Positions 11,435 through 24,100 of a stretch of 64,000 nt of DNA are shown piece after piece; positions within the stretch are counted from its first letter, which is position 1, and every line of letters begins with the position of its first letter. A program made the translations under genes and the position numbers. The notes under the pieces were generated by a model. The model was not told where the DNA came from. It did no database searches and was given only the letters and a program-made list of their open reading frames with translations. This DNA comes from Mytilus edulis (lineage: Eukaryota; Mollusca; Bivalvia; Mytilida; Mytilidae), in contig NC_092354.1 of the NCBI RefSeq assembly GCF_963676685.1, positions 12,158,746-12,222,745 on the forward strand. Reading direction: 5' to 3'.

Positions 11435-14400
11435 AGTACCGTGACAAAGCCTGGTGTCTGTCATGCTTTCAAGAGTTGTAAAGACAATGAAGCATTGCCA
11501 TCAACTTCATTTTGCACCGGATCTGGGAAAGATGAAGAATGTTTAGGCAAGTACAATAGCTCTTACTCAACCAAACCTGATATCAATGTGAAATAAATGT
11601 GATGTTGGGTAAATATCAATGAAATAGCAACTCTACAACACGTATAACCAAAACAAATCGAAAGAGCGCAACAAAACAAGTTTTCACAGAAAACACAAGA
11701 AAAATTGTATCAACCCATGAAATTAAAGGAAATGCGCAAAAAAACTAACCAAAGCAATAAGGTTTATATAACAGTTTCTTACCTCAATTTTAGTGCAATG
11801 CCTTCAACACGGAGCAAGCACTGCAAATTCACGATTGAAACACATTGTTTACATGATATCTAAAGTTAAACAGAATCAATCAGGTGTTAAAAATACCGAA
11901 ACAAGTGTACCAAACTATCCTTAAAATTGATATACAAATTAATGTTAAGTTGTTGGCCTCAACTTATGAAAATTAATGTTCACATTTAAATGCTTGTTCA
12001 TAAATACATGTGAGTCCCTCATCAAATTAACATTTTAAACATTGCACTTTTATTATGATAAACCTCTACAATTCTCTATTTACACTATAAAATCATCGTC
12101 TATACATAACCTCTTTCACAGGAAGTGAGAAATGTTGTCCTTCCGAATGTGGACGCTGGATTTGCAGAGAACCGATTCAGGTAAGTGGTTGTAAACGTTT
12201 ATTTACATATTCCTAATTTCAGTTTTTGTAATCAACTCATTTGATTTTGTCATTTAAACATCTTCGATTTGCGCTAGAAAACCTACACACTCAAATGAAA
12301 CTTTATATCAGATAGAACAGTTAAAAACAATGACTTACGCTTTTTACAAATGATATTCCCTATTCATTGTGTTTGCTAAGTTTTGAATGTCAGTAAAATC
12401 AAAAAAGATACTGCATTTGATGTGTAAATGTGTAATTGCTGTTGCTGTTGATTTTGATCTTTTCGTATTTATTTAGTTTTGTTTATGCGCCATTTAAAGG
12501 CTTTGAAACATGTGTCATGCGAACGAAAAGCTTTTTAATCACAATGAGTATTTGTATAATTTACTCAACGTTATTAGAGACATAGATTTAATGTGAGGGT
12601 ACCCACATTGTACCTACTTTGGCAGTTTTGTCACCTTCGTTTATTCATGATCCAGACAAGAGTTTCTATTCTTTGTTTACTTTGTAGATGTATCATTATT
12701 CGTTATATGGTTCCACGAATTTAATTTTTAATTCAAATAAAATCATACAAAATCGGTTGGAAACGATCTGTTTATCTGTAATGCGGATTCCCTAAATTGA
12801 TTCCATGCTTACATTCACAAACTTAAAAATCGACACAGAAAACTAAAGACTAAGCACCACGAACCCTACCAAAAACTGGGGATAATCTCAGGTGCTCCGG
12901 AAGGGTAAAAGACTGACCAATGTGCGGCATATTTTCAACATGTGTATGCCTTGAATAGTTTAAACTTAATATACTAAAATTCTATACTACCATTACCTCC
13001 ATATTTGGACCTTCTCAGAAATAAAATTTAGGCGCTACCATGTTTTTCTATACTGGTTGAATTCCCAAGTGATGTCTCTATGAGATGAAATACAAACATC
13101 ATAAATGTTAAACAGTACGTTCACCAATAAACATATCTATAAATATTATATATCTCCCCAATAGAGGCGTGGTTTGAGCTGTATTTACAAAGTATAAAAT
13201 AAAGAGAGATCAAATAGCTAATAAAACAAATGTGATATAAACGTTTCAGGAACCAAGATCAGCTTGTCGTAAGCCACCCTCCTCAAACTGTTCTCACCAC
13301 ACCTCAGTGTGTAATTCTGATATGCAATGTGCTTATGGTAAGTAGCTAGTGTACTTTTACATGCAACACGTCAGAATAAAACATGTTTTGTTTGATTGGA
13401 GAAACTAGTCTGTTGTTACAGTAGTACTGTTATTCTCTATTCATTTCATGCTGTCTTACAATCGAGTGTCATATTAGTCTCTTCTACTTTCACAAGAATA
13501 TAGAAGAGCGCAAAGTTCTTGATATTTTTATCCACACAGACGAAAATCGTTCAAAGGATGAAGTAATAATGGTCATAAAAATACAACTTATGTTTTAAGT
13601 GATTAAAGGTATGAAGCCATAAAATTGTGATCAAAATGCATAATAAAAAAACAATACCGAAGGGGGGAAAACATGAATAAAAATCTTCATATCACTTCAC
13701 ACTAAACACTTAGTTACCGATTATTTGTGTTAGGGGAAAATTTAGGGGAGCACGATAATTTGTCTTCTAATATCTTTTAAATATTCACAAAATACACAAT
13801 ACTTTGTCCTTTCCGTTTCTACAATTTCAGAAACTATTTTTACAGAGATTTTAAATGAAGCAATTTGTTTATGATAATAATCTCCACCTTTCCAAAAATT
13901 TAATTAAAAATTCCTGTTATCAAAAGTTGTTACTTCCTTAAAATTTCCAAGCTGAGAAACGACAATAAGTTATGACCTAACATGTCGTTGACTTCAAATT
14001 ATTCATGTGTTTAAAACATTATTTACTTTCTTTTAGGTTTAATATGTTGTGATATTGCTTGCAGAGCAGACTGTAGTCTTCCAGTAAGTATTATCCTCTT
14101 ATCTTCCAAACACATCACTTTTCCCTATATTTTAAATTGGACCATTGATACTTAATTATTTTCATAATTCGTGTTTTGTGAATAGTGTCCTTATTTAAGT
14201 TGTTCAAGTTATTGTATATCCTTATTTGATTTGCAATTTTGTTGCATGACGTTTAATTTAAGTTACGTTCGAATTTTATAATATACAAGTGGAACATACA
14301 TGTAAATAACATAACACTCAGATATAATAGAATCCATGATTAACCAAAGAGGAAGTGACGATGAACTGAATTGAGGAAAGAGAAAAGAAATCTTAACTGG

Positions 14401-16539
14401 ACTTTTTAAAGAACTTATCTAAGCAAAATACATGTACATCATTTTTGAGAATTCCAAGGATACACATCTTTCTATACGTTAATTGCGCTTAATTGATAAG
14501 GTATAGTAGTATAATATTTTATCAGTTTGAGTGATGCTGATTATTAGTTTAACATATGGGATTCGGTTTAACATATGGGATTTAGTTTTACATATGGGAG
14601 TTAGTTTTACATATTGGATTTAGTTTTACATATTGGATTTAGTTTTACATATGGGATTTAGTTTTACATATGGGAGTTAGTTTTACATATTGGATTTAGT
14701 TTTACATATTGGATTTAGTTTTACATATGGAAATTAGTTTTACATATGGGATTTAGTTTTACATATTGGATTTAGTTTTACATATTGGATTTAGCTTTAC
14801 ATATTGGATTTAGTTTTACATATAGGATTTAGTTTTACATATTGGATTTAGTTCTACATATGGGATTTAGTTTTACATATTGGATTTAGTTTTACATATT
14901 GGATTTAGTTTTACATATGGGATTTAGATTTACATGTGGGATCTAGTTTTACATATTGGATTTAGTTTTACATATTGGATTTATTTTACATATGGGATTT
15001 AGTTTTACATATTGGATTTAGTTTTACATATGGGAATTAGTTTTACATATTGGATTTAGTTTTACATATGGGATTTAGTTTTACATATTGGATTTAGTTT
15101 TACATATGGGATTTAGTTTTAGTTTTACATATCGGAATTAGTTTTACATATTGGATTAAGTTTTACATATGGGATTTAGTTTTACATATGGGATTTAGTT
15201 TTACATATGGGATTTAGTTTTACATATGAAATTTAGTTTTACATATGGGAATTAGTTTTACATATTGGATTTAGTTTTACATATGTGATTTAGTTTTACA
15301 TATGGGATTTAGTTTTACATATGGGATTTAGTTTTACATATTGGATTTAGTTTTACATATTGGAATTAGTTTTACATATTGGATTTAGTTTTACATATGG
15401 GATTTAGTTTTACATATTGGATTTAGTTTTACATATTGGAATTAGTTTTACATATTGGATTTAGTTTTACATATGGGATTTAGTTTTACATATTGGATTT
15501 AGTTTTACATATTGGATTTAGTTTTACATATTGGATTTAGTTTTACATATGGGAATTAGTTTTACACATTGGATTTAGTTTTACATATGGGATTTAGTTT
15601 TACATATGGGATTTAGTTTTACATATTGGATTTAGTTTTACATATGGGAATTAGTTTTACATATTGGATTTAGTTTTACATATGGTATTTATTTTTACAT
15701 ATGGGATTTAGTTTTACATATGGGATTTAGTTTTAGTTTTACATATCGGAATTAGTTTTACATATTGGATTAAGTTTTACATATGGGATTTAGTTTTACA
15801 TATGGGATTTAGTTTTACATATGGGATTTAGTTTTACATATGAAATTTAGTTTTACATATGGGAATTAGTTTTACATATTGGATTTAGTTTTACATATGT
15901 GATTTAGTTTTACATATGGGATTTAGTTTTACATATGGGATTTAGTTTTACATATTGGATTTAGTTTTACATATTGGAATTAGTTTTACATATTGGATTT
16001 AGTTTTACATATGGGATTTAGTTTTACATATTGGATTTAGTTTTACATATTGGAATTAGTTTTACATATTGGATTTAGTTTTACATATGGGATTTAGTTT
16101 TACATATGGGATTTAGTTTTACATATGGGATTTAGTTTTACATATTGGATTTAGTTTTACATATGGGAATTAGTTTTACACATTGGATTTAGTTTTACAT
16201 ATGGGATTTAGTTTTACATATGGGATTTAGTTTTACATATTGGATTTAGTTTTACATATGGGAATTAGTTTTACATATTGGATTTAGTTTTACATATGGT
16301 ATTTATTTTTACATATGGGATTTATTTTTACATATTGGATTTAGTTTTATCATAAACATAAACCTTACACACAACGTTAATATGTGTTGTATAGGTTTCT
16401 TGTCTGAAAGTTACCGACTTATTTTTCATTTTGTCGTTTTTAAATCATACCATTGTATATCCTATTATATATTTTTGTTTTCTCAATTTTTCAGACATAC
16501 CTAGACAGAATGGCCTCCAGATGGTCTGGAAGAGGGTAG
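11435..16539 (+). CDS. Gene A: secreted protein with two WAP domains (5' partial)
   Basis: Five exons: 11435-11546, 12122-12180, 13250-13337, 14037-14083 and 16495-16539 (stop tag 16537-16539), 351 nt in one consistent frame (116 aa). Each WAP four-disulphide core is split over two exons with outer phases 0 and inner phase 1. WAP1 starts VTKPGVC and has eight cysteines including SEKCCPSECG. WAP2 has eight cysteines, with CAYGLICCDIACRADC spanning the exon join. WAP domains usually inhibit serine proteases or act as antimicrobial or matrix proteins outside the cell; the function here is inferred from the family only. The first intron uses a GC donor (g/gcaagt). The last exon adds a short basic tail ending WSGRG. 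No signal-peptide exon was found. It may lie left of the window if the orphan exon at 3858 belongs to the same transcript. Exons 1-2 are paralogous to the damaged unit at 2461-3916. Confidence 0.8.
12830..12935 (+). repeat. Dispersed repeat B fragment in gene A intron
   Basis: Matches ctaaagactaagcaccacga and gatctcaggtgctccgga-like segments of family B (24280, 26047). Confidence 0.75.
13475..13635 (+). repeat. Inverted partner of 10096-10256
   Basis: About 161 bp, roughly 95% identical by eye to the reverse complement of 10096-10256 (cacagacgaaaatcgttcaa and flanks). It lies in the intron between the two exons of WAP2. Confidence 0.88.
14548..16350 (+). repeat. 19-bp minisatellite, about 95 copies, in gene A last intron
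   Basis: Unit tggatttagttttacatat with a few variants (gggattt, ggaatt, tacacatt, tatttattt). Two roughly 600-bp blocks share the same order of variants at a constant offset of 614 bp: the tttagttttacatatcgg junction at 15121 and 15735, the tacacatt variant at 15561 and 16175, and tatggtattt at 15681 and 16295. The offset equals 32 units plus a 6-bp insertion, so a 32-unit block was duplicated recently. Confidence 0.97.
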
Positions 16540-16576
16540 TGTTTGATACGAATTATTGTCTGGTTCTATTCTAAAT

Positions 16577-16582
16577 AATAAA
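16577..16582 (+). promoter_or_regulatory. Polyadenylation signal of gene A
   Basis: AATAAA, 38 bp after the gene A stop codon. Confidence 0.65.
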
Positions 16583-16609
16583 TTTGAACAAATAAACAAG
16601 CTGTTTGCT

Positions 16610-16795
16610 TTCAAATATATTTTTGTTCAAAACATAAACAAAAGAGTAAAAAGCAAATTCACAAAAATACTGAACTACGATAAAATTCAAACCGGAGAGT
16701 CGCCAATCAAATGACAAAATCAATGTCAAAAGCTCAAACACATTAAACGAACAGATAACAGCTGTCATATTCCTTACTCGGTAAAAAAAAGTATT
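16610..16795 (+). repeat. Dispersed repeat F fragment
   Basis: Contains aaaatactgaactacgataa and atcaaatgacaaaatcaatg, the start of family F. Confidence 0.75.
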
Positions 16796-17137
16796 TCATA
16801 GAAACGCAATTTGTTCTATAAATTCAAAATGAAAGTGAGCGTCAATGAATTAGCAGCACAACAATTTCATGCCATCTTTTCTCTCCATACATCATTCACA
16901 TTGGTGAACTTTAGTTTTTGTACAGAATATCCGTACCATTATTTTCAGCATCAAAAGGCAACAACCAATCAATCAATCGAGAGGTTTAAACAATATAAGG
17001 TGTCAGTTAAAGCGCTTAATCTCCTGAAGTGTAATGCACATTTTAAACCGGAAGCACGATGAAAACCCTATTAAAAATGAAATTATGCATGTTATGTCAA
17101 TATTGCATTGAAGGATTTTAAGCGTAATACTATGCTA

Positions 17138-17330
17138 AATAAAGGCAAAAGTAGTATACTTCTGACCGAAATTCGCTATTCGGTTGAGAGAAAAAACAAA
17201 TCCGGGTTACAAAATTTAACCGAGGGAACCACACTAAATACAAGAGGAAAACAACGAAACAACAGAAACACTGGAGTGCAACATAGAACAAACGAAAATG
17301 CAACACACACAGAGACGAACTGCTGTGGTT
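17138..17330 (+). repeat. Dispersed repeat D, partial
   Basis: Starts aaataaaggcaaaagtagta and continues with acaagaggaaaacaacgaaa as in family D. It is followed at 17325-17465 by a TTCGTGG-rich tail (ttttcgtggttaccaatttt) of a different repeat. Confidence 0.75.
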
Positions 17331-17465
17331 TCGTCTATTTTCGTGGTTACCAATTTTCGTGGATAAAGGCAAACTTTTATGTTCGTGGATGTTTAATTTG
17401 TGGTTTTGACATGGTATGCATACAAGTCTTTATAAAATTGGTCATTCGGTGAACATTTAATTTCG

Positions 17466-19263
17466 GTTTATCCACTAAATCCAGGAAAATGAGTCTCAAA
17501 CGAATAATGGTGAATCCATAGTATAAGATGACAACTGACATTATCTTGACTAGGATCAGGACATATTAAGACAAAAGCAGTTTAATTCAATGTTATACAT
17601 ACATGTAGTACACAAGTAAAGTGATAATTGACGCAATCATAAATCAAGGTCCGGATAGTGATGTCATCATTTACTAGTTACTCTGGTGTATCTATTAATT
17701 AGCCTGGTATCTTTGATAATTATTCTTTTTATCTAATGTTCTCTATCCTTTAATTTTTTGTCCAGTCATACTGTTTATTTTTTAACCCATACGAATCCCT
17801 ATTAACTATATAAGTATACGTGTCCCTACTTTTTATTATAACATTATTATTGATGATGGTGAACGTGTTACTCTACATGTAAATTTTAAGACGTATAAAA
17901 TATTTATATGTCATTGATTTTAATGCATTAAAAGCTTATAGTACAAAATATTGTAAACATGGGTTTACTTAGTGACATTTCTTACAGTAGAGTTAACTTT
18001 GTACTAATAATTACACACTGTAACCTTTTTCTTGCGTTTGATTTATTTCTCAGATGAAATATTGTTATTCATGTTTATCAAAACAATATAAATTAATTAA
18101 TTATAAATTTATAATTATAGAACACATAACAACAAGAATAAGTGCCTGTGTTACTATCATAGTATAATGTTAATACTCTTTTTGTTTATTACTGAATTGT
18201 TTATAAAATTTTATCAGCCTTTATACCGCACAATTCACATCACATGCATTAAGTAGATTATTTGGAATACAGCATGTATTTTGTTGTAAATGAAATACCA
18301 AGGAATGATAATTTCATGTTAAAACATGTTTATTTTCCTGCTACATCTTTCAAACATTAGTGTAACAGTACAATATCGAGTGATGAAGTATTGCTTTGTT
18401 ATCTTTTTACGCCTCGTTCTCAAACCAGCCACCTGAAATGTGATTTGATTTAATATATATTTATTATAAAGCACGTTATTATTTCTTGAAGATCTCAACA
18501 GCTAGATTTCTACTTGGATCCCGTTACCCCCTACATCGACCGCCCATATAGATCATTCAACTATGTTTCCTTATGACAGACGACGCGTGTCATACATATT
18601 AGATTGGTACTTTGGTTTTTGCTAAAGCAATACAATGATACATCTCAAACAATGGTGCAACTCAAACAGCCCATGTTGTATATCGTTGACCCTCGGAATA
18701 ATAAAGGGTATTCCCGGAATAGGTGTAAGTTTCATGTAAGTGTAGCTTTTTATGATAAATATTTTGTTGTTGACTTTTGCTTATCTTTTTCCGTTTCTCT
18801 GATTGGTCAAAGTGTTTTTGTTTGTTTTCAAATTTATTTAATGAATGGCTATTATTTATTTTGAATTTATTGACCCATAAAATTAATTTTTGACTTTTCA
18901 CATTGAATAATCCGCGAATAAATTATTGCAATTCATTATAAATAAATTTCTATCAAAAATAAAGCTCAAAGAAATTTTTTTATTCTTTATATTAACAATA
19001 ACAACGTACACACATGTTGGCGTATGAATACACAACGTCAGAGTGGGCGTGTCGCCACAAAAATTGACAACATTGAAAATAAAACTAGTGCTTTTAACCA
19101 ATCAGAAGACAGTAAATACACCAAATTTATTTATTCTGTGATTGTCCATTTTATATCTTTTACCACTTTTGCAACGATTTCGACGAAATTCAAGTTTCAT
19201 AACAATCCACGAAGGTTCATAAAATGATCATGTAAAAAAAATAATCCCGTTCTGTATTTTTAA
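17466..19263. other. Spacer between genes A and B
   Basis: AT-rich, with a palindromic AT tract at about 18085-18118 (aattaattataaatttataa). Frames at 18604-18864 and 19024-19227 lack domain or splice support. I see no gene. Confidence 0.45.
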
Positions 19264-19440
19264 AATGTTAATGTTATTCTATCATCACTGCATTGGATAC
19301 ATAAACTACATAAATGTCGTTACAAACAACGGTATATTGCTAGGTCTTCCAAGTGAAGCACAAAACATTTTTCCGCAACAGCTCGAAACTACAATCCCGC
19401 CCCATTTTCCGAATGTGACTACCAAATAGACCTATTTTAG
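19264..19440 (+). pseudogene. Penelope-like reverse transcriptase scrap
   Basis: attggatacataaactacat followed by cgttacaaacaacggtatat translates to a decayed version of the WIPKxHK-xxYKQRYIAGSS block seen at 55085-55150. Short, with stops. Confidence 0.55.
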
Positions 19441-19499
19441 ACTTGTTTTAGATTGTATTAACATAAGAAACACGACGGATACCACAAGTGGATAAGGAT

Positions 19500-19650
19500 T
19501 TGCTTGCTCTTCCGGAGCACCTGCTTAACCACCCACTACCACAGCTGTTGGAGAGGTTCGTGTTGCTCCATCTTTAGCTTTCTATGTTGGGATTTGTGTA
19601 CTTTTGTTTGTCTTCGGTATCTTTCGCGTCTCATTGATTGCAAACCATTT
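19500..19650 (-). repeat. Dispersed repeat B fragment
   Basis: Reversed: ttccggagcacctgcttaac and gaggttcgtgttgctccatc match family B. Confidence 0.7.
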
Positions 19651-19654
19651 GAGA

Positions 19655-19965
19655 TTATACATATAGGTAGATGTGGTACGAGTGCCAATGAGACAACATC
19701 TTCATTAATTTTTAAAGTAAACCATTATGGGTCAAGATACGGTCTTCAACACGGAGTCTAATTGGCTCACATTGAAAACCAAGCTATAAAGGGCTCCAAA
19801 AAATACTAGTGTAAAACCATTCAAATACGAAAACCAACGGTCTAATCTATATTAATAAAAAAAAACACTAAGAAACGAGAAACACTTATGAAACACATCA
19901 ACAAACAACAACTACTGAACATCAGATTCCTGACTTATGACAGGTGAAAAAATTATTTAAACTTT
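19655..19965 (+). repeat. Dispersed repeat C
   Basis: gtgccaatgagacaacatct, aaccaacggtctaatctata and gattcctgacttatgacagg. Other copies: 56805-57210 (long), 54368-54430, and reversed pieces at 24620-24770 and 29290-29450. Confidence 0.8.
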
Positions 19966-20225
19966 TTAATGATACAAAACTTTCACCCTTATCTGAAACA
20001 ATATTGTGATATCACAACATAGAAAGACACACTATAAAATATCAATTCAAATGGCTTAACTCAATCAAAAGATGTAGTAACACAAATGAACGTACACTGA
20101 ACGAATAAATTTGACCTATGATTCAATGTAAATAAAAAGTAAAATCTACATTTATAAGTAAAATACCAAAAGTAAGAAAAAATTATACTTTCGAAACATT
20201 GATAAAGAATTTATATTTTAATCAT

Positions 20226-20430
20226 GAAAAATGTTAACGTATTATTCCATGGAGGTTTGACACAGTCTTTGTTTACTGAAAAATGTTAACGTATTATTCC
20301 ATGGAGGTTTGACACAGTCTTTGTTTACTGAAAAATGTTAACGTATTATTCCATGGAGGTTTGATACAGTCTTTGTTTACTGTAAAATGTTAACGTATTA
20401 TTCCATGGAGGTTTGATACAGTCTTTGTTT
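20226..20430 (+). repeat. 52-bp satellite, 4 copies
   Basis: Unit starts aaaatgttaacgtattattc and ends tttgtttactg. Successive atgttaacg positions 20231, 20283, 20335 and 20387 give an exact 52-bp period. Confidence 0.95.
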
Positions 20431-20812
20431 ACTGAAAACTTAACCTTGGACTATCGCAGGGTTTACTGAAAACTTAACCTTGGACTATCGCAGGGTTTAC
20501 TGAAAACTTAACCTTGGACTATCGCAGGGTTTACTGAAAACTTAACCTTGGACTATCGCAGGGTTTACTGAAAACTTAACCTTGGACTATCGCAGGGTTT
20601 ACTGAAAACTTAACCTTGGACTATCGCAGGGTTTACTGAAAACTTAACCTTGGACTATCGCAGGGTTTACTGAAAACTTAACCTTGGACTATCGCAGGGT
20701 TTACTGAAAACTTAACCTTGGACTATCACAGGGTTTACTGAAAACTTAACCTTGGACTATCGCAGGGTTTACTGAAAACTTAACCTTGGACTATCGCAGG
20801 GTTTACTGCAAA
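20428..20812 (+). repeat. 34-bp satellite, about 11 copies
   Basis: Unit tttactgaaaacttaacctt plus ggactatcgcaggg. Copies are almost identical; only one carries tcaca in place of tcgca. It follows the 52-bp array directly and shares the tttactgaaaa junction, so the second array grew from the end of the first. Confidence 0.96.
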
Positions 20813-21115
20813 ACAAATATTACGCACATTTATCAGTAAAATAGTATTTTTTTTAAGAACACAGTATCGTGTACCTTACAAAATATTCTCAAAGAAGAAA
20901 TTTCAAATATTCGAATTTGCCACTGAGCGAATTGGCACTTCTTTTCAGCGTTGGATTCATTTGCATACACCTGTCGTATAAATGTTTGCACCAGTCTATT
21001 GATTAACATGTATGCATGTAGTTTTACATGAACACCTGTTAACATTATGCAACATCAACATTTATTAATGAATATTGAACACAATACTTGTTTAATCAGT
21101 TCGATAACTTGTGAA

Positions 21116-21123
21116 TATAAATA
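21116..21123 (+). promoter_or_regulatory. TATA box of gene B
   Basis: tataaata 49 bp before the ATG, the same placement as in genes C and D. It implies a 5' UTR of about 20 nt. Confidence 0.6.
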
Positions 21124-21164
21124 CTGAGTACCAGTCATATGTTCTCTAACCTGGTTTTATTACA

Positions 21165-24100
21165 ATGCGGTCAGTTTTGGTAGTGGTCTTCTGTGTTATT
21201 GGTAGTGTACAAGTAAGTAACCTTGTTTTATAACAATGTGGTCAGTGTTGGTTATGGTCTTTTGTGTTATTGGTAGTGTACAAGTAAGTCATTGATTCAT
21301 TGCATTTGGGTTTAATATTGTTTTTTGTAGTTTGTTTTACATGTTTTAGTAAATATTTTATTCTTACAAGTTTCATCCCTTTCCTAACCTGTTGATTTTT
21401 GTTAATCAACGTGTGATTTTCTTTATCAGTTCTCAATAAGTCAAAATTCGAATATGACGTCAAATTTATGTTTTTCTCAAAATTTCATATTGTGACGTCA
21501 TTTAAAAAGGCGACCATATCTCATGACGTCATATAGAAAGAACACAAAAATGATAATCATATGTTTAAGTTAAATAAAAACTGTAATTTGTAAATATAAA
21601 AGGCAGGGCAGAATTTACAAGAAGGCTTCTGAAACATTAGATAATAGGGAGGTTGCCATTGTGCTCCAGGGATATGGTAAATAATATTTTTTCGGACTTT
21701 TACTTTTGTACTTTGTGTACACTAATGACCTTTTAAATGAATTGGAATTAGTTGGAACCGCAAATATTTCAAATATTCGTACAAGTAATCCATCATTTGC
21801 TGACGATGTAGTTTGCATTGGTACTTCGCCACAAAGACTCCAAAATATGTTGAATTGTGTGTACGATTATTCACTTAAGTGGAGATTTGAGTTTAATCCT
21901 CGGAAATCTGTTATCTTAGGCTACAGAACTGAACTAGATTTTGTATTCAATCTAGGTGATAAAAGTGTTAACATTTCAACTGAAACCAAGCATCTTGGAA
22001 TATTAAGGACGGTTGACTTATCACCGAGCACAGATATTCAGGATTCATGTAGGAAGGGTCGCAATGCTTATTTTGCTATAGCCGGTACTGGATCTTGTTT
22101 GTTAAATCCGTTAACTGTATGTGGCCTCTACAACAAAATTGTTATACCTGCGGTACTTTACGGATGTGAGCTATGGAACGGGATAAAACCAAAAGACATA
22201 AGGTGTCTTGAAACTTTCCAACATTTCATTGTTAAACATATCCAAGGCTTTCCGAAACGAACACGGTCAGATATGTGTGAATCTATGACCAACCTCGAGA
22301 GACTACCTATACTAGAGAAAAACGGAAATTGATGTTCCTGCATAAACTTTGTGAAATGAAGGCCCAATCACTTACCAAACAAATTTTCATTTATAGATTT
22401 TTTCAGTATTTCGGAGATACCAGTAGGAAACAACATGGATTCATCACAGATGTGACTAACATTTTATCAAAATATTCACTTTTGAATTTTTTGAATAGCT
22501 ATATGTTTACTGGCTGTTTCCCAACCAAATTACAGTGGAAAAACATTGTCAATAGTGCGATTAACCAGGATGAGAAACATCGAAAGGAAGAGCGAATGCG
22601 TAGTGACAACGATTTTACACGATTTCTAAGATTGTCTGAGAACAATGGCTATGATTTTATATGGCAATATGCAAAATATACTGGCAGACTTCGAACAGCT
22701 AAACATGTAGCTTAACTTTGGTCTACTCCCCCGACTAGCGGAAACTGTAACTTGTGTGGACACTTTGTTCAAGATACACTTTACCATCAAATTAAAATGT
22801 GCACAGAACTTCAAACACAAAGACACTTGCTATATAAAAGATTATCAGAAATGACTAGTGACAATTTCTTATACACACTGCTTTCAAAATCAGACGAGTA
22901 CGTGTCCTGTTTTCTGCTTGGCAATCACGAAGCTCTATTGGACTTTTTAACACCGGAGCATTGTTTAGACGTCCTTAACGAAGGATTTTCCTATCTTAAA
23001 TACTGTAGACTGTAAATACTTTTGAATTCAAAATATTTAGTGACATTAATTCTATTATCTAATTTCAAAACTTTGTAATTGTACATAATTTATATGCATT
23101 TTGTCAATCTCCTTTAGGAGGAAATAAAGTATGATGATGTATCTATTTTGCACTATTACCGAACAAACTGCAATTAATATGTTCGGATAAAAATGATGAT
23201 AACTTGAAAATCAAGAAAACATGTTTTTACATGTTACTATAAGCTGTCCTTGTTTTATGAATAAAATCTTGTTATAATCAAATGAGTAAATCAAAAGCCC
23301 AAATACATAAAACAAATCGATAACAACTTTAATATTCCTGACAAATGCTGTCCACTTAGAGATTGCCTTATGACTAATGTTGACGTGTGTGTGTGTTGCC
23401 TTTATGTATTTTTTTTAATGAATTACTGACTCATAAATGTATCCACTGATCTCCTCCTATTCGGACAACTTCGATTAAAAAGAGACGAAGAAAAAATCAA
23501 AAGTTGATGGATATCTTATTTATTATTTCATTCGTATTAACTGTTGTGTATAAATCTAGCTATATATGGAATATTATATCATATATATATTGAAATCTGT
23601 ATGTATGATTTTATGTGTTGTAGTCGACCATTTTGAGTGATTGTCGTTTACCAAAACAGCGTGGAGGATGTAAAGCAAGTTTTCTTAGATATTATTTCGA
23701 TGTTTTTTCGAAACAATGCAAAACATTTAGGTATGGTGGTTGTGGCGGCAATGGGAATAATTTCAGGACTTTGAAAGAATGTCAAGAGAAATGTATGGCT
23801 AAACCAAGTAAGTATTATCGTTTGTCTATCACCTTTAAAATTACAGCACGTGAAATATAGGTATGCTCCCTCCAATTATGACACATCATGATAGATCCCT
23901 TAATTAAATGTTGGAAAAATGGAATACGAAATTAGTACAAATAAACGAACGTCAATTGAACATCAAACCAACGACTATGAAAACTCGTAAAACAGTAGAC
24001 TTCTTTAGTTAAAAAAAAATCGTATAAAGATCAATTATTTGCTGTAAAATTTTACCATTGTTGATCAACACAAATTGAGAATGGAAATAAGGTATGCGCA

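Noticed and set aside
16811..17062. 83-codon plus frame after gene A.
   Set aside because: No domain or signal; it lies between fragments of dispersed repeats F and D.
14548..20812. Regularly repeated units that could suggest a CRISPR array.
   Set aside because: Units are contiguous without unique spacers, and the context is eukaryotic.
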